A stretch of DNA of 64,000 bases from an uncultured Actinomycetes bacterium (GCA_937876245.1 CALEGP010000009.1:40527-104526); one strand, 5' to 3'; numbered from the stretch's first letter, positions 30,958-41,170 are shown. Notes: a model not told the origin generated them from the sequence alone. Made by a program: numbers and translations.

Positions 30958-32703
30958 TTATAGCTCCTGTGAATCCCAGATGGGGGCAAGTGAACGAGCA
31001 TTAACTATTTCATCGTTAGAAGCTCCGGCAGCAACCATTGGCCAAACCATCGCATCCCGATGAACGCTGAAGTCGACTACTACCGGACGATCGTTAATTT
31101 CCATCGCCTTAGCAATAGTTTTATCGACATCATCCGTTGAGTCACATGTTAATCCGACACAACCCATAGCCTCGGCAAGTTTTGCAAAGTCAGGAATACG
31201 TTTCGAGTGAAGTTCAGTATTTGAGTAACGCTCATTGTAAAACAGAGTTTGCCATTGGCGAACCATCCCAAGACTTTCATTATTGATAACGGCAACTTTT
31301 ATTGGAATGTTATTTAGGGCGCAAGTAACTAGCTCTTGATTGGTCATCTGGAAACAACCATCTCCATCAATTGCCCATACCGTTGTATCAGGAGCACCAA
31401 CTTTTGCTCCCATCGCTGCTGGAACTGCGTATCCCATGGTTCCAAGTCCGCCAGAGTTAAGCCAAGTGCGAGGATTTTCATATGAAATAAATTGTGAAGC
31501 CCACATTTGGTGCTGTCCAACTCCTGCAACATAAATAGAATCTGGACCGGAGATCTTTCCAATTCGCTCAATTACATATTGCGGTGAAACGCTTCCATCT
31601 GTCGGCTGGTCATAGCCCAGCGGGAACCTAGAACGCCAGCCATAGGCTTGTTTCAACCATGCTGATATATCTGGTTGGCTTTTTTTGAATTCACTCTTTA
31701 TCGCAGGAATCAAAGCTTCAATTGTTAATCTAAGATCTCCAATTAATGCAACATCTGCCGCACGATTCTTGCCAATTTCGGCAGGATCTATATCTGCATG
31801 GATAATCTTTGCTCCTGGCGCGAAAGTCGAAAGTTTTCCTGTTACGCGGTCATCGAAACGAGCGCCCAGCGTGATTAATAAATCTGCTTTTTGTAGTGCA
31901 GTTACTGCCGCCACGGTTCCATGCATACCAGGCATGCCAAGATGTTGCGGATGCGAATCCGGAAAAGCACCACGAGCCATGAGAGTTGTGACAACTGGTG
32001 CACCAGTTAACTCAGCAAGTTTCACTAGTTCTTTGTGGGCTCCAGATTTTATAGCACCACCACCAACATAAAGTACTGGGGCTTTTGATTGTGCAATCAG
32101 TGCTGCTGCATCGCGAATTGATTCAGGAGTTGCCTCTATCTTTGGGTGATAGCCACCTAGCTCAATAGTTCTAGGGTAATTAAACTCAGTGCGCATCTGC
32201 AGCGCATCTTTTGCAATATCTACTAATACTGCTCCTGGTCGACCAGTTGATGCGATATGAAAAGCTTCAGCAATTGCACGGGCAATATCCGATGGGTCAG
32301 TGACAAGGAAGGAATGCTTTGTTACTGGCATTGTTATTCCACGAATATCTGCCTCTTGAAATGCATCTGTGCCAATTGCGCCAGAGGCAACTTGACCAGT
32401 AATTGCAACTATTGGCACGGAATCCATTTGTGCATCGGCAAGTGGTGTAACAAGATTTGTCGCTCCTGGTCCTGAAGTTGCAATACAAACTCCGACTCGA
32501 CCCGTTGCTTGGGCATAACCCGTTGCTGCGTGACCTGCGCCCTGTTCATGTCTAACTAAAATATGACGGATTTTGCTATCAAAAATCGGATCGTATGCCG
32601 GAAGAATTGCGCCACCAGGGATACCGAACATGACATCAACGCCAGATGCTTCCAACGCTTTCACAAGGGCGCTCGCCCCCGTCATCTTTGTTGTCTCGCT
32701 CAT
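30958..32703 (-). CDS. ilvB: Acetolactate synthase large (catalytic) subunit
   Basis: ThDP- and FAD-dependent enzyme that makes acetolactate (valine/leucine) or acetohydroxybutyrate (isoleucine). The 581 residues include the catalytic Glu region [18 protein letters not shown], the FAD segment and the ThDP motif [19 protein letters not shown]. The ATG at 32703 with GGGAG seven bases upstream is preferred to the TTG two codons earlier used by the ORF track. It lies behind the leader peptide and hairpins described separately. Confidence 0.97.
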   Translation of the reverse strand: MSETTKMTGASALVKALEASGVDVMFGIPGGAILPAYDPIFDSKIRHILVRHEQGAGHAATGYAQATGRVGVCIATSGPGATNLVTPLADAQMDSVPIVAITGQVASGAIGTDAFQEADIRGITMPVTKHSFLVTDPSDIARAIAEAFHIASTGRPGAVLVDIAKDALQMRTEFNYPRTIELGGYHPKIEATPESIRDAAALIAQSKAPVLYVGGGAIKSGAHKELVKLAELTGAPVVTTLMARGAFPDSHPQHLGMPGMHGTVAAVTALQKADLLITLGARFDDRVTGKLSTFAPGAKIIHADIDPAEIGKNRAADVALIGDLRLTIEALIPAIKSEFKKSQPDISAWLKQAYGWRSRFPLGYDQPTDGSVSPQYVIERIGKISGPDSIYVAGVGQHQMWASQFISYENPRTWLNSGGLGTMGYAVPAAMGAKVGAPDTTVWAIDGDGCFQMTNQELVTCALNNIPIKVAVINNESLGMVRQWQTLFYNERYSNTELHSKRIPDFAKLAEAMGCVGLTCDSTDDVDKTIAKAMEINDRPVVVDFSVHRDAMVWPMVAAGASNDEIVNARSLAPIWDSQEL

Positions 32704-32747
32704 GTTCAACTCCCTTCCTATGTTTTTGTCAGCGGATAAATGCGAAA

Positions 32748-32769
32748 CCCCTCAGTTTCCACTGAGGGG
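32748..32769 (-). terminator. Attenuator hairpin upstream of ilvB
   Basis: CCCCTCAG-TGGAAA-CTGAGGGG on the minus strand, a perfect 8-bp stem with a six-base loop, followed by TTTCGCATTTAT. The T-tract is interrupted, so termination may be partial. It lies 23 bases after the leader-peptide stop codon, the place expected for the terminator of a transcription attenuator. Confidence 0.7.
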
Positions 32770-32771
32770 TA

Positions 32772-32804
32772 GCACACGGACTAGTTTTTCACTAGAGCGT
32801 GCGC
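32772..32804 (-). promoter_or_regulatory. Pause-type hairpin overlapping the ilv leader stop codon
   Basis: The RNA can pair GCGCACG with CGUGUGC (one G-U) and, inside, CUAGU with ACUAG around GAAAA. The leader stop codon UAG is part of this stem, so a ribosome completing or stalling in the leader would change which hairpin forms. Confidence 0.5.
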
Positions 32805-32830
32805 TCACCAATTACCACGACTGAAATCAT
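32792..32830 (-). CDS. ilv operon leader peptide (MISVVVIGERTL)
   Basis: A 12-residue reading frame, ATG to TAG, in the 215-bp gap before ilvB; too short for the ORF track. Seven of twelve residues are Ile, Val or Leu (I-S-V-V-V-I...L), the amino acids made by this operon. It is followed by a pause-type hairpin and a terminator-like hairpin, the layout of ribosome-mediated attenuation known for ilvB operons of Corynebacterium and Streptomyces. Its ATG lies six bases after the -10 box, so the leader itself appears to be translated from a leaderless mRNA. Confidence 0.75.
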   Translation of the reverse strand: MISVVVIGERTL

Positions 32831-32836
32831 GCCTTA

Positions 32837-32865
32837 ATTCTCCCTTGCCCCTTGCATTTGGTCAA
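32837..32865 (-). promoter_or_regulatory. ilvB operon promoter (-35 TTGACC, -10 GAGAAT)
   Basis: TTGACC at 32860-32865 and GAGAAT at 32837-32842 with a 17-bp spacer, followed by six bases and the leader-peptide ATG. The spacing is optimal for a housekeeping sigma factor. It lies downstream of ilvD, so ilvBNC-serA-leuB-ilvE-cimA can be controlled apart from ilvD. Confidence 0.7.
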
Positions 32866-32918
32866 CCCCAGAGTTAACTATCTCACTATTTAGAAGTAAG
32901 AAATCTTGAGCAACTTGC

Positions 32919-34595
32919 CTAGCCGCAGACCGCTCCCTTTGAAGCCGAACCAACAATCTTCGAATATTTCGCCAAGACTCCGCGCTTATATTTATGTGGA
33001 ATTGGGCTGAAATATTTACGGCGCTCTGTTAATTCGGCCTCATCGACCAAGAGATCAAGGGTTCGCGCAATGGTGTCGATACGAATTAAATCACCATCTT
33101 TAATGAAGGCAATTGGGCCGCCATCAACCGCCTCTGGCGCAACATGGCCTACGCAGAGCCCAGTACTTCCACCACTAAAGCGGCCATCGGTCAGAAGCAA
33201 GGTAGTTTTTCCTAGCCCAGCTCCTTTGATCGCGCCGGTAATCATCAGCATTTCACGCATTCCGGGTCCACCTTTTGGACCTTCATAACGAATAACTACA
33301 ACGTCGCCCGCTTTTATAGTGCCATCTTCTAGCGCTTCCATCGCTGCTTGTTCACGTTCAAATACCCGTGCTGGGCCCTCAAATTTTTCTACCTCAATGC
33401 CGGCAGTTTTACAGACTGCGCCATCTGGAGCGAGTGAGCCACCAAGAATCGTAATTCCAACGGCAGTGGAGAGCGGAGATTTAATGGCGTGCAAAACTTC
33501 GCCATCAGGATCTAGCGGCGCGATATCCGCCAAGTTTTCAGCCATTGTTTTGCCAGTTACTGTTAAACAATCACCATGCAAATACCCTGCATCCAATAAC
33601 GCACGCATAACGACTGGAATTCCGCCAACTCGATCTATATCGGTCATTACATATTTGCCAAAAGGTTTAAGGTCGCCCAATAATGGAACTCTTGATCCGA
33701 TTCTATGAAAATCTTCAAGAGTTAAATCAACTTCTGCCTCATTCGCAATCGCGAGCAGGTGCAGAACAGCATTAGTCGAGCCACCAAGAGCCATCACTAC
33801 TGTGATTGCATTTTCGAATGCTTTCTTTGTCAAGATTTGGCGAGTCGTGATTCCTTTTCGGATAAGTTCGACAACTGCGGCGCCAGATTTAACTGCGTAA
33901 TCATCGCGGCGGCGATCAACTGCTGCTGGTGATGCAGAGCCAGGAAGTGAGAGCCCGATTGCTTCTCCGACGGCAGCCATTGTGTTTGCTGTATACATAC
34001 CGCCACAAGCGCCCTCTCCAGGACAGATGGCTCGTTCAATTTTATCAACCTGTTCTTGTGAAATAAGTCCGCGAGCGCAAGCACCAACTGCTTCGAAGGC
34101 ATCAATAATGGTTACATCTTTTCCATCAACATTTCCTGCCAGCGTAGTTCCGGCGTAAACAAAGACTGAAGCGACATCAATTCGAGCAGCTGCCATCATC
34201 ATTCCTGGCAATGATTTATCACACCCAGCAAAAGTAACCATGCCATCAAGGCGTTCAGCCTGCATTACCGTCTCTACTGAATCAGCGATTACTTCGCGTG
34301 AGACCAGCGAGAAGTGCATTCCTTCATGGCCCATAGAAATGCCATCAGAAACCGAAATCGTTCCGAATTGCATTGGGAATCCGCCAGCATCAATAACCCC
34401 TTTACGGGAAGCTTTTGCTAAACGATCGAGTGAAAGATTGCAAGGTGTAATTTCATTCCAAGAGGAGGCAATTCCGATTTGTGGTTTAGCAAAATCTTCA
34501 TCGCCCATTCCGACTGCACGTAGCATTCCTCGAGCTGGCGCACGTTCCATTCCATCGGTAACTAAACCTGAACGTGGCTTCATTGAATTGCTCAT
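32919..34595 (-). CDS. ilvD: Dihydroxy-acid dehydratase
   Basis: Fe-S enzyme that dehydrates dihydroxy acids to the 2-oxo acids of valine and isoleucine. The 558 residues include the cluster cysteine in [12 protein letters not shown] and [16 protein letters not shown], with [19 protein letters not shown] near the C-terminus. AAGGAG lies nine bases before the ATG, partly inside the end of gatB, which is 3 bp upstream. It precedes the ilvB promoter, so it may be transcribed mainly with gatB. Confidence 0.97.
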   Translation of the reverse strand: MSNSMKPRSGLVTDGMERAPARGMLRAVGMGDEDFAKPQIGIASSWNEITPCNLSLDRLAKASRKGVIDAGGFPMQFGTISVSDGISMGHEGMHFSLVSREVIADSVETVMQAERLDGMVTFAGCDKSLPGMMMAAARIDVASVFVYAGTTLAGNVDGKDVTIIDAFEAVGACARGLISQEQVDKIERAICPGEGACGGMYTANTMAAVGEAIGLSLPGSASPAAVDRRRDDYAVKSGAAVVELIRKGITTRQILTKKAFENAITVVMALGGSTNAVLHLLAIANEAEVDLTLEDFHRIGSRVPLLGDLKPFGKYVMTDIDRVGGIPVVMRALLDAGYLHGDCLTVTGKTMAENLADIAPLDPDGEVLHAIKSPLSTAVGITILGGSLAPDGAVCKTAGIEVEKFEGPARVFEREQAAMEALEDGTIKAGDVVVIRYEGPKGGPGMREMLMITGAIKGAGLGKTTLLLTDGRFSGGSTGLCVGHVAPEAVDGGPIAFIKDGDLIRIDTIARTLDLLVDEAELTERRKYFSPIPHKYKRGVLAKYSKIVGSASKGAVCG

Positions 34596-34598
34596 GCG

Positions 34599-36110
34599 CT
34601 ATTCTCCTTGACCTAAGTGTCTCAATAATAACTCCCGAACCTTTGCCGCGTCGGCTTGACCACCTGTGGCTTTCATGACAGCGCCAATTAACGCACCAGC
34701 TGCCGGAATATTTCCACCGCGGACTCGCTCTGCAGTATCTGGCTGTGCAGAAATTGCACTCTCGATTGCCAACATTAGGGCGGTATCATCAGATACAACT
34801 TTCAAGCCGCGCTTTTCGATAACTTCCTTTGGTGATCCCTCGCCGTTTACTACGCCCTCAACGACTTGTCGCGCCAATTTATCCGTGAGCTCGCCAGCAA
34901 CTATTAAAGCAATAATCTCGGCAACAAATTCTGTAGTGATTAGTGAAGTCGGAAGAACTTCTTTCTCGTTTGCGAGACGTGAAATTTCGCCAAGCCACCA
35001 AGTTCGAGCTCGAGTTGGCTCGGCGCCAAGTTCTATTGTTTCTTCAACAACATCCAGTAGTTCAGCATTTACTAGCGATGTCATCTCTTTGTCAGGGCAA
35101 TCCCACTCAGTTTGCAATCTCTTGCGCCGAATAGATGGCTTCTCTGGAATCCTCTTTCGAAGTTCTTCGATCCAATTTGCATCTGGAGTGATTGGAACTA
35201 AATCTGGTTCTGGAAAATAACGATAATCTTCGGCCTCTTCTTTTGAACGACCAGGGCGAGTTTGCCCGCTCTCTTCCAAGAAGTGTCTAGTCTCTTGAAC
35301 AATTCTCTCTCCTGCTTGCAGGCGATTGGCTTGTCGCTCAATCTCACCCGATACTGCGCGTTCGACAGAGCGCAGAGAGTTAACATTTTTAGTCTCACTT
35401 CTTGTTCCCAGTTCACCTGAACCAATTGGCGCGAGCGAAAGATTTGCATCGCAGCGAAGTGATCCCTGCTCCATCTTTACATCCGAGACTCCCAAGGAGC
35501 GAAGAATGTCACGTAGCTCGGTCACATATGCCCGAGCGACTTGCGGTGCGTACTTTCCAGTCCCTGGAACAATTCGAGTGACAATTTCAACTAGCGGGAT
35601 ACCTGCGCGGTTGTAATCTAGAAGTGAGTACTCTGCGCCATGAATTCGTCCAGTTGAACCGCCAACGTGAAGTGATTTACCAGTGTCCTCTTCCATGTGA
35701 ACTCGCTCAATATCCACTCGAAAAACTTTAGCCCCGTCGTCAGTTTCAACTTCTACATCGAGATACCCATCCACGCAGATTGGTTCGTCGTATTGTGAAG
35801 TTTGGAAATTCTTTGGCATGTCAGGATAGAAATAATTTTTGCGAGCAAAACGGCTGTAAGGCGCGATGGAACAGTTAAGTGCTAGACCTATCAAAATCGA
35901 ACTTTCAATTGCTTTTGCATTGACTACTGGAAGTGCTCCAGGCAAACCTAAACAAACTGGGCAGGTCTGAGTGTTCGGCTCTGCGCCAAATTCCGTCGCA
36001 CATGAACAGAACATTTTTGACTTGGTATTTAACTCCACGTGAACTTCTAAACCAAGTGTCGGTTCATATTTTTCGGTGGCCGCTTTATAGTCGAGATAGT
36101 CGAGCGTCAT
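34599..36110 (-). CDS. gatB: Asp/Glu-tRNA amidotransferase subunit B
   Basis: Component of GatCAB, which amidates Glu-tRNA-Gln and/or Asp-tRNA-Asn. From the ATG at 36110 it has 503 residues, with the catalytic cradle ([18 protein letters not shown]), the conserved HMEEDTGKS motif and the C-terminal YqeY-like tail domain. The ORF track extends 17 codons into gatA; the start chosen overlaps the gatA stop as TAATG, typical of translational coupling. Confidence 0.96.
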   Translation of the reverse strand: MTLDYLDYKAATEKYEPTLGLEVHVELNTKSKMFCSCATEFGAEPNTQTCPVCLGLPGALPVVNAKAIESSILIGLALNCSIAPYSRFARKNYFYPDMPKNFQTSQYDEPICVDGYLDVEVETDDGAKVFRVDIERVHMEEDTGKSLHVGGSTGRIHGAEYSLLDYNRAGIPLVEIVTRIVPGTGKYAPQVARAYVTELRDILRSLGVSDVKMEQGSLRCDANLSLAPIGSGELGTRSETKNVNSLRSVERAVSGEIERQANRLQAGERIVQETRHFLEESGQTRPGRSKEEAEDYRYFPEPDLVPITPDANWIEELRKRIPEKPSIRRKRLQTEWDCPDKEMTSLVNAELLDVVEETIELGAEPTRARTWWLGEISRLANEKEVLPTSLITTEFVAEIIALIVAGELTDKLARQVVEGVVNGEGSPKEVIEKRGLKVVSDDTALMLAIESAISAQPDTAERVRGGNIPAAGALIGAVMKATGGQADAAKVRELLLRHLGQGE

Positions 36111-37612
36111 TACGCCACCCCACCCAACTCTGGAATATTTGCAAGCAATGGTTTGCCCCACTTAGAAAGTAAGGCCGCTTCAAGAGTTCCACCAACACGA
36201 TAGAAGCGATCGTCTTGCATGACTGGCGCCATTATTTGTAAGCCGACTGGAAGTCCATCCTCATCTGCCAAGCCAACGGGAAGACTCATTCCACCAATAC
36301 CAGCCATATTTACTGGAATTGTCGCAATATCGCTGAGATACATAGCGACTGGATCCTCGCTCTTTTCGCCAATTTTAAATGCTGTTGTCGGAGTAACTGG
36401 AGATACTAAAACATCAGCCTGGCCAAATGCTTTTTCAAAATCCTGCTTAACAAGAGTTCGAACTTTTTGCGCAGAGCCATAATATGCGTCGTAGTAGCCT
36501 GAAGAAAGCGCATAAGTTCCGAGAATAATTCGCCTCTTAACTTCTTTTCCGAACCCCGCTTCACGAGTGATACTCATGACTTCTTCCGCACCTTTTGAAC
36601 CGTCGTCGCCAACACGCAGGCCGTAACGCATTGAATCAAAGCGAGCCAAGTTGGATGAGGCTTCTGATGGTGCAATTAGATAGTAAGCAGCAAGAGCGAA
36701 CTCAAAGCTAGGGCAAGAAACTTCAACAATCTCAGCACCGGCAGCAACTAATAGTTCCAGCGATTCACTAATTCGCTGACTAACACCCGCTTGAAAACCA
36801 GGACCACTAAGCTCTTTAATCACTCCGATTTTCATTCCCTTAACATCAAGGCGTTTAGCCGCCGCTACTACTTGCGGGATCGGTGCATTAATACTTGTTG
36901 AGTCGCGTTCGTCATGTCCAGCAATAACTTCATGAAGCAGCGCTGCATCTAGAACCGTGCGACCAAATGGACCAACTTGATCCAGGCTTGATGAGTAAGC
37001 AACAACACCATATCTAGATACGCCACCATAAGTTGGCTTCACACCAACAATTCCAGTTAACGCCGCAGGTTGGCGAATAGAACCACCGGTATCTGTACCA
37101 ATTGCCAATGGGGCTTCGAACGCTGCTACTGCCGCAGCGGATCCACCGCTAGAGCCTCCAGGTGTTCTTGAAAGATCCCACGGGTTTTGTGTTGTTCCAT
37201 AAGCCGAATTTTCAGTTGATGAGCCCATTGCAAATTCATCCATGTTAGTTTTACCAAGAATAACTACGCCGGCTTCTTTCAATTTTGTAACAACGGTTGA
37301 ATCATATGGAGGTCGCCATCCTTCAAGGATTTTAGAGCCTGCCGTTGTCGGGATGCCTTTCTGGGCCAAAATATCTTTTAGCGCTAGCGGAACACCGGCA
37401 AGTGGCGAAAGTTTTTCGCCTCTAACACGCTTTGCATCCACTGCTGCTGCCTGAGTAAGGGCGCCCTCTGCGTCGACATGAAGAAAAGCAGAGACTTTTC
37501 CATCTACATCGGCGATTCTATCCAAATGTTGTTGCGTCAATTCGACCGAAGAATATTCTTTCTTGGCCAATGAATCTGCCATTTCCGATGCGCTTGAATA
37601 AATATTTGTCAT
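36110..37612 (-). CDS. gatA: Asp/Glu-tRNA amidotransferase subunit A
   Basis: Amidase-signature subunit that releases ammonia from glutamine for GatB. The 500 residues contain the catalytic Lys in [10 protein letters not shown] and the Ser-cisSer pair in [15 protein letters not shown], followed by [16 protein letters not shown]. It overlaps gatC upstream (ATGA-type) and gatB downstream. Confidence 0.97.
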   Translation of the reverse strand: MTNIYSSASEMADSLAKKEYSSVELTQQHLDRIADVDGKVSAFLHVDAEGALTQAAAVDAKRVRGEKLSPLAGVPLALKDILAQKGIPTTAGSKILEGWRPPYDSTVVTKLKEAGVVILGKTNMDEFAMGSSTENSAYGTTQNPWDLSRTPGGSSGGSAAAVAAFEAPLAIGTDTGGSIRQPAALTGIVGVKPTYGGVSRYGVVAYSSSLDQVGPFGRTVLDAALLHEVIAGHDERDSTSINAPIPQVVAAAKRLDVKGMKIGVIKELSGPGFQAGVSQRISESLELLVAAGAEIVEVSCPSFEFALAAYYLIAPSEASSNLARFDSMRYGLRVGDDGSKGAEEVMSITREAGFGKEVKRRIILGTYALSSGYYDAYYGSAQKVRTLVKQDFEKAFGQADVLVSPVTPTTAFKIGEKSEDPVAMYLSDIATIPVNMAGIGGMSLPVGLADEDGLPVGLQIMAPVMQDDRFYRVGGTLEAALLSKWGKPLLANIPELGGVA

Positions 37613-37905
37613 TCTTCACCAAGAATTTGTGGCACTTTAAATCGGCCATCAATTTTTGCTGGCGCACCAGAAAGTGCTTCAGAATTTGTAAGACTTGGTT
37701 TTACGACATCGTCCCGGAAAATATTGGTCATTGCCAGCGGATGTGATGTTGGTTGGATATCTTGCGTTGCGACCTCTTGGACCCGCTTTACCGCGCTAAG
37801 AATATGGTCCAGTTCTGTTGCCATGTGATCTAGTTCAACTGGGGTCATTTCGACTCTAGCAAGCTTGGCCAAGTGCGCGACATCTTCTCGAGAAATTGCA
37901 GTCAT
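37609..37905 (-). CDS. gatC: Asp/Glu-tRNA amidotransferase subunit C
   Basis: Small stabilising subunit of GatCAB, 98 residues. The [17 protein letters not shown]-terminal segment and the [16 protein letters not shown] region are characteristic. First gene of gatCAB; a TAAGGT box lies six bases before the ATG, and no ribosome-binding site is visible. Confidence 0.95.
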   Translation of the reverse strand: MTAISREDVAHLAKLARVEMTPVELDHMATELDHILSAVKRVQEVATQDIQPTSHPLAMTNIFRDDVVKPSLTNSEALSGAPAKIDGRFKVPQILGEE

Positions 37906-37911
37906 AGCCGA

Positions 37912-37917
37912 ACCTTA
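37912..37917 (-). promoter_or_regulatory. -10 box of a probable leaderless gatCAB promoter
   Basis: TAAGGT, then TCGGCT, then the gatC ATG. It lies in the 43-bp gap after proA and is a clean example of the window-wide leaderless pattern, since no purine-rich stretch lies between box and start. Confidence 0.6.
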
Positions 37918-37948
37918 TCGCGGGCCTCGACTTACCAATAAATTGGAC

Positions 37949-39217
37949 TTACGCGCGAATTTGACCAGTCCCGGTAACAATCCATGTTGTTGTGGTCATT
38001 TGTTCTAGGCCCATTGGACCACGGGCGTGAAGTTTCTGATTCGAGATGCCAATTTCGGCGCCGAATCCCATCTGCTCGCCATCAGTAAATCGTGTGGATG
38101 CATTCACCATTACGGCAGCACAATCGCTTAGCGCAATGAATTTGGCGGCGTTCGCCTCGGATTCTGTAACTATTGCCTCGGTATGTTTTGTGCCGAATTT
38201 CGCAATGTGGTCCGCTGCCGCAAGTAGCGAAGGGACTACTCCAATATTCATTTCTAAGGCGTTGTATTCGGTTGCCCAGTTCTCGCCAGTCGCAAGATTC
38301 GTTGAGATATGGTTTTCGCTAGCAATTTTTGTGACTTCTTCGTCCACATTGAGTTTCACTTTGGCACTTTGAAGTGCGGCTAAAACTAATGGTAGAAATT
38401 TCACCGCAACGCTTTCGTGGACCAGAAGCGTTTCAGCGGCGTTGCAAACACTTGGTCTATGTACTTTAGAATTTATGACTATCGGTAGCGCCTTATCAAG
38501 ATCTGCCTCCGCATCCACATAAACATGACAAACCCCAGCACCGGTTTCAATGGTTGGAACCGTTGAATCATCTACAACTGTACGAATCAGCGCGGCACTT
38601 CCTCGAGGAATCACCAAATCAACTTCACCTCTGGCGTGTAGTAGCGCAGTTACAGTTGATCGATCATCAGATGGAACTAATTGGATTGCATCTGGCGAGA
38701 TATTTGTCTTGGCAAGGGCTCGGCGCATGACATTGACTAAAACTTCATTACTTTGAGCAGCGCTAGATGATCCACGCAGCAGGGCGGTATTTCCAGACAT
38801 CAGCAAAATTATTGCGGCATCGACAGTCACATTAGGTCGCGCTTCATAAACCATGCCTACAACGCCGAAGGGAACTGATATTTGTTTCAGATGAAGGCCA
38901 TTTGGAAGTGTACTTTCCCGCAAAGTCTTTCCAAGTGGACTTGATAATTTTGAAACCTGCCTTGCCCCATCTGCCATTTCACTGATTCGAGCGGCTGTGA
39001 GCAAAAGCCGGTCCTGCATTGACTCAGCCATATTTTCAACCCTGGCTCTGGTCATATCTTTTGAGTTAGCCGACAAGATCTCTATCTCACTTGCGCTTAG
39101 TTCCTCGGCAATTCGAATCAAGGCATCTGCTCTATCGCTATCACTTGCAGCAATTAAGGTACGTGCGGCAAGCCTGGCTCTTTCGGCTATTTCGGAAATT
39201 ATCGCGGTGGCATCCAT
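37949..39217 (-). CDS. proA: Gamma-glutamyl phosphate reductase
   Basis: Reduces glutamyl 5-phosphate to the semialdehyde in proline synthesis. The 422 residues of this aldehyde-dehydrogenase-fold enzyme include VPFGVVGMVYEARPNVTVDA and the catalytic cysteine in HRPSVCNAAETLLVH. Normally adjacent to proB, here separated from it by one divergent gene. A TAGGCT box lies six bases before the ATG. Confidence 0.96.
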   Translation of the reverse strand: MDATAIISEIAERARLAARTLIAASDSDRADALIRIAEELSASEIEILSANSKDMTRARVENMAESMQDRLLLTAARISEMADGARQVSKLSSPLGKTLRESTLPNGLHLKQISVPFGVVGMVYEARPNVTVDAAIILLMSGNTALLRGSSSAAQSNEVLVNVMRRALAKTNISPDAIQLVPSDDRSTVTALLHARGEVDLVIPRGSAALIRTVVDDSTVPTIETGAGVCHVYVDAEADLDKALPIVINSKVHRPSVCNAAETLLVHESVAVKFLPLVLAALQSAKVKLNVDEEVTKIASENHISTNLATGENWATEYNALEMNIGVVPSLLAAADHIAKFGTKHTEAIVTESEANAAKFIALSDCAAVMVNASTRFTDGEQMGFGAEIGISNQKLHARGPMGLEQMTTTTWIVTGTGQIRA

Positions 39218-39223
39218 GTTCCT

Positions 39224-39229
39224 AGCCTA
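39224..39229 (-). promoter_or_regulatory. -10 box of a probable leaderless proA promoter
   Basis: TAGGCT, six bases (AGGAAC), then the proA ATG. Only eight bases separate it from the -10 box of the divergent serine hydrolase, so the two promoters lie back to back. AGGA is too close to the ATG for a normal ribosome-binding site. Confidence 0.55.
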
Positions 39230-39237
39230 GAGCCTTC

Positions 39238-39243
39238 TACTCT
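39238..39243 (+). promoter_or_regulatory. -10 box of a probable leaderless serine hydrolase promoter
   Basis: TACTCT, six bases (TCAACC), then the ATG at 39250. There is no ribosome-binding site in the gap. The -35 region would fall inside the 5' end of proA. Confidence 0.55.
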
Positions 39244-39249
39244 TCAACC

Positions 39250-40410
39250 ATGAAACGTTTATTTCGGATTCTGCGAAATTCCTTGCTTATTCTTCTTGCC
39301 TTAGGGGTAGCTTTAACTGGGTTTACCAGGTTCATTCATTACCCAAATCCGATTGATTCGATAAAGCTCGGGCTTGCGCCAGCATCTAAGACTCCGACTC
39401 TAATGCCCTGGCACACGATTGAACCATCAGCTAATCCAATCGATTGGCCAACTAGCAGTGAAAATACTCCGAGAACGGTTACCTGGAAAGGTAAAGAAAT
39501 TAACTGGCAAGACTTCTTGGACCGAACCAATACGAATGCATTTTTGCTGGTAAGAAATGGAGTTATCACCTACGAGTACTACAGCAACGGATTTAATGAA
39601 GCTTCGCAACTTCCTTCATATTCGGTTGCCAAAACTATGACCTCAATTATTGCAGGCCAGTTGATAGCTCAAGGAGAGTTGAAGGAAAGTGATAAGTTCA
39701 TTGATTATTTCCCAGAATTAAAATCTGGGACTTCCTTTGACCGGGTAACTGTTCAAACTTTGCTAGACATGCAAAGCGGCGTGGGTGTTTCTGATAATTA
39801 TCCAACTGGGCCAGCCGGTTGGGGAGTTGCAATTGCGCAGATGTATGCGACCACCGATATTGATTGGTTTATGAAGCACAATCGCAAAATGGCATTCGAG
39901 CCAGGATCGAAATCGGAATATCGCAGTGTCGATACTCAGATGTTAGGCATGATTATTAAGGCCATTACCGCGGAACCTATTGCCGACTATTTTAGTAAAA
40001 ATGTTTGGCAACCGATAGGAGCAAAATACCCAGCAACTTGGAATGTCGATCGTTTAGATGGAATTGAAAAAACGTTCTGCTGTTTCAATGCAACTGCTCG
40101 TGATTACGCGAAAGTGGGATTGGCCATCGTAAATGGTGGACAAGTCGGTGCAAAGCAAATCATCGATCCAGTCTGGCTCAAAAGACTTAAAACTCCCGTT
40201 ACAAAACTTGATCATAACTGGGGGTATGGCGCATTCGTCTGGCATCCATTCCCTGGCATCAGTCAGGCCGAAGGATTACACGGGCAATATATTTTTATTG
40301 ATCCTAAAACCAGGACTGTGATTGTTAAACTTTCAGATAACCCAACCGGTACAGACGAAACTGTTGCCACGGCGAAAGTATTGCTTCAGGTAGTTAAAAA
40401 AACTAGTTAG
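39250..40410 (+). CDS. Serine hydrolase of the beta-lactamase/class C family, membrane-anchored
   Basis: A 386-residue protein with an N-terminal hydrophobic segment (about 8-27) that would export or anchor it. The class C serine hydrolase motif S-V-A-K is at 125-128, and a YRS motif (about 220) takes the place of the catalytic tyrosine triad; a C-terminal HGQYIFIDP stretch may supply the KTG-like HxG box. Relatives include 6-aminohexanoate-dimer hydrolases, esterases and D-aminopeptidases, so a true beta-lactamase is not implied. It is the only plus-strand gene in this region and splits proA from proB, overlapping proB convergently by 8 bp. Confidence 0.82.
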   Translation: MKRLFRILRNSLLILLALGVALTGFTRFIHYPNPIDSIKLGLAPASKTPTLMPWHTIEPSANPIDWPTSSENTPRTVTWKGKEINWQDFLDRTNTNAFLLVRNGVITYEYYSNGFNEASQLPSYSVAKTMTSIIAGQLIAQGELKESDKFIDYFPELKSGTSFDRVTVQTLLDMQSGVGVSDNYPTGPAGWGVAIAQMYATTDIDWFMKHNRKMAFEPGSKSEYRSVDTQMLGMIIKAITAEPIADYFSKNVWQPIGAKYPATWNVDRLDGIEKTFCCFNATARDYAKVGLAIVNGGQVGAKQIIDPVWLKRLKTPVTKLDHNWGYGAFVWHPFPGISQAEGLHGQYIFIDPKTRTVIVKLSDNPTGTDETVATAKVLLQVVKKTS

Positions 40411-41170
40411 AAGTGAAGAGAGTTCCAACATCTTTACCTGCCAAGCCATCTTGCAAGTGGGCTAGATTGGTTAGGAGCATCGTCGCTCCACAAGATATAG
40501 CGATTTCAGCTGCCTGAATTTTTGTAACCATTCCGCCACTTCCCACCCCAGAAGAACCAACTCCACCAATCAGAGCCGAGTCTAAGTCTGCAAAATTCGA
40601 TACCTTCGCTATTCGATTTGCTCCTGGCTGTGATGGTGGAGCATCATAAAGCGCATCGATATCTGAAACTAGTACGAGCAAGTCCGCCCCAATTAATTGC
40701 AAAACAAGTGCAGCAAGTCGATCATTATCACCGAGGCGTATTTCCTCAGTTCCAACAGAATCGTTTTCATTAATGATTGGCACTACGCCAAGCTCTAGTA
40801 GTCGTAGCAAAGTTCTCTTTGCATTCTCTTTGTGCATTTCTCGTGATAGATCATCTCCGGTTATGAGCACCTGTGAGGAAACTATATTGTGACGAGTAAA
40901 TTCTTCGCTGTACTTAGCAATTAGAAGTCCTTGCCCAACTGAAGCAGATGCTTGCTGTGTAGCAAGGTCTGTTGGACGCGTCTTTAGCCCAAGTGGTGCC
41001 ATGCCTGCAGAAATTGCCGCTGAAGTTACGACGATGACTTCATTTCCATCACTCTTAAGAGTAGCTACGACATCTACAAACTTTGTCACAGCCTGCGCGT
41101 TTAAGGATGTACCTGCATCTCCGGTAAGTGTCGATGACCCAACTTTGATAACAATTCGCCTAGCGCTCAT
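40403..41170 (-). CDS. proB: Glutamate 5-kinase, short form without PUA domain
   Basis: Phosphorylates glutamate in the first step of proline synthesis. The 255 residues comprise only the amino-acid-kinase domain (VIKVGSSTLTGDAG, NENDSVGTEEIRLGDNDRLAA, GSGGMVTKIQAAEIA). The C-terminal PUA domain of about 100 residues found in many bacterial ProB proteins is absent, with a clean stop, so this is a short natural form and not a frameshift as far as I can see. It overlaps the obg stop by one base. Confidence 0.94.
   Translation of the reverse strand: MSARRIVIKVGSSTLTGDAGTSLNAQAVTKFVDVVATLKSDGNEVIVVTSAAISAGMAPLGLKTRPTDLATQQASASVGQGLLIAKYSEEFTRHNIVSSQVLITGDDLSREMHKENAKRTLLRLLELGVVPIINENDSVGTEEIRLGDNDRLAALVLQLIGADLLVLVSDIDALYDAPPSQPGANRIAKVSNFADLDSALIGGVGSSGVGSGGMVTKIQAAEIAISCGATMLLTNLAHLQDGLAGKDVGTLFTSN

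Noticed and set aside
39250-40410. True beta-lactamase resistance gene
   Set aside because: Only the SVAK motif is shared; the membrane anchor and remaining sequence are closer to esterase/amide-hydrolase type class C relatives, so resistance cannot be claimed.
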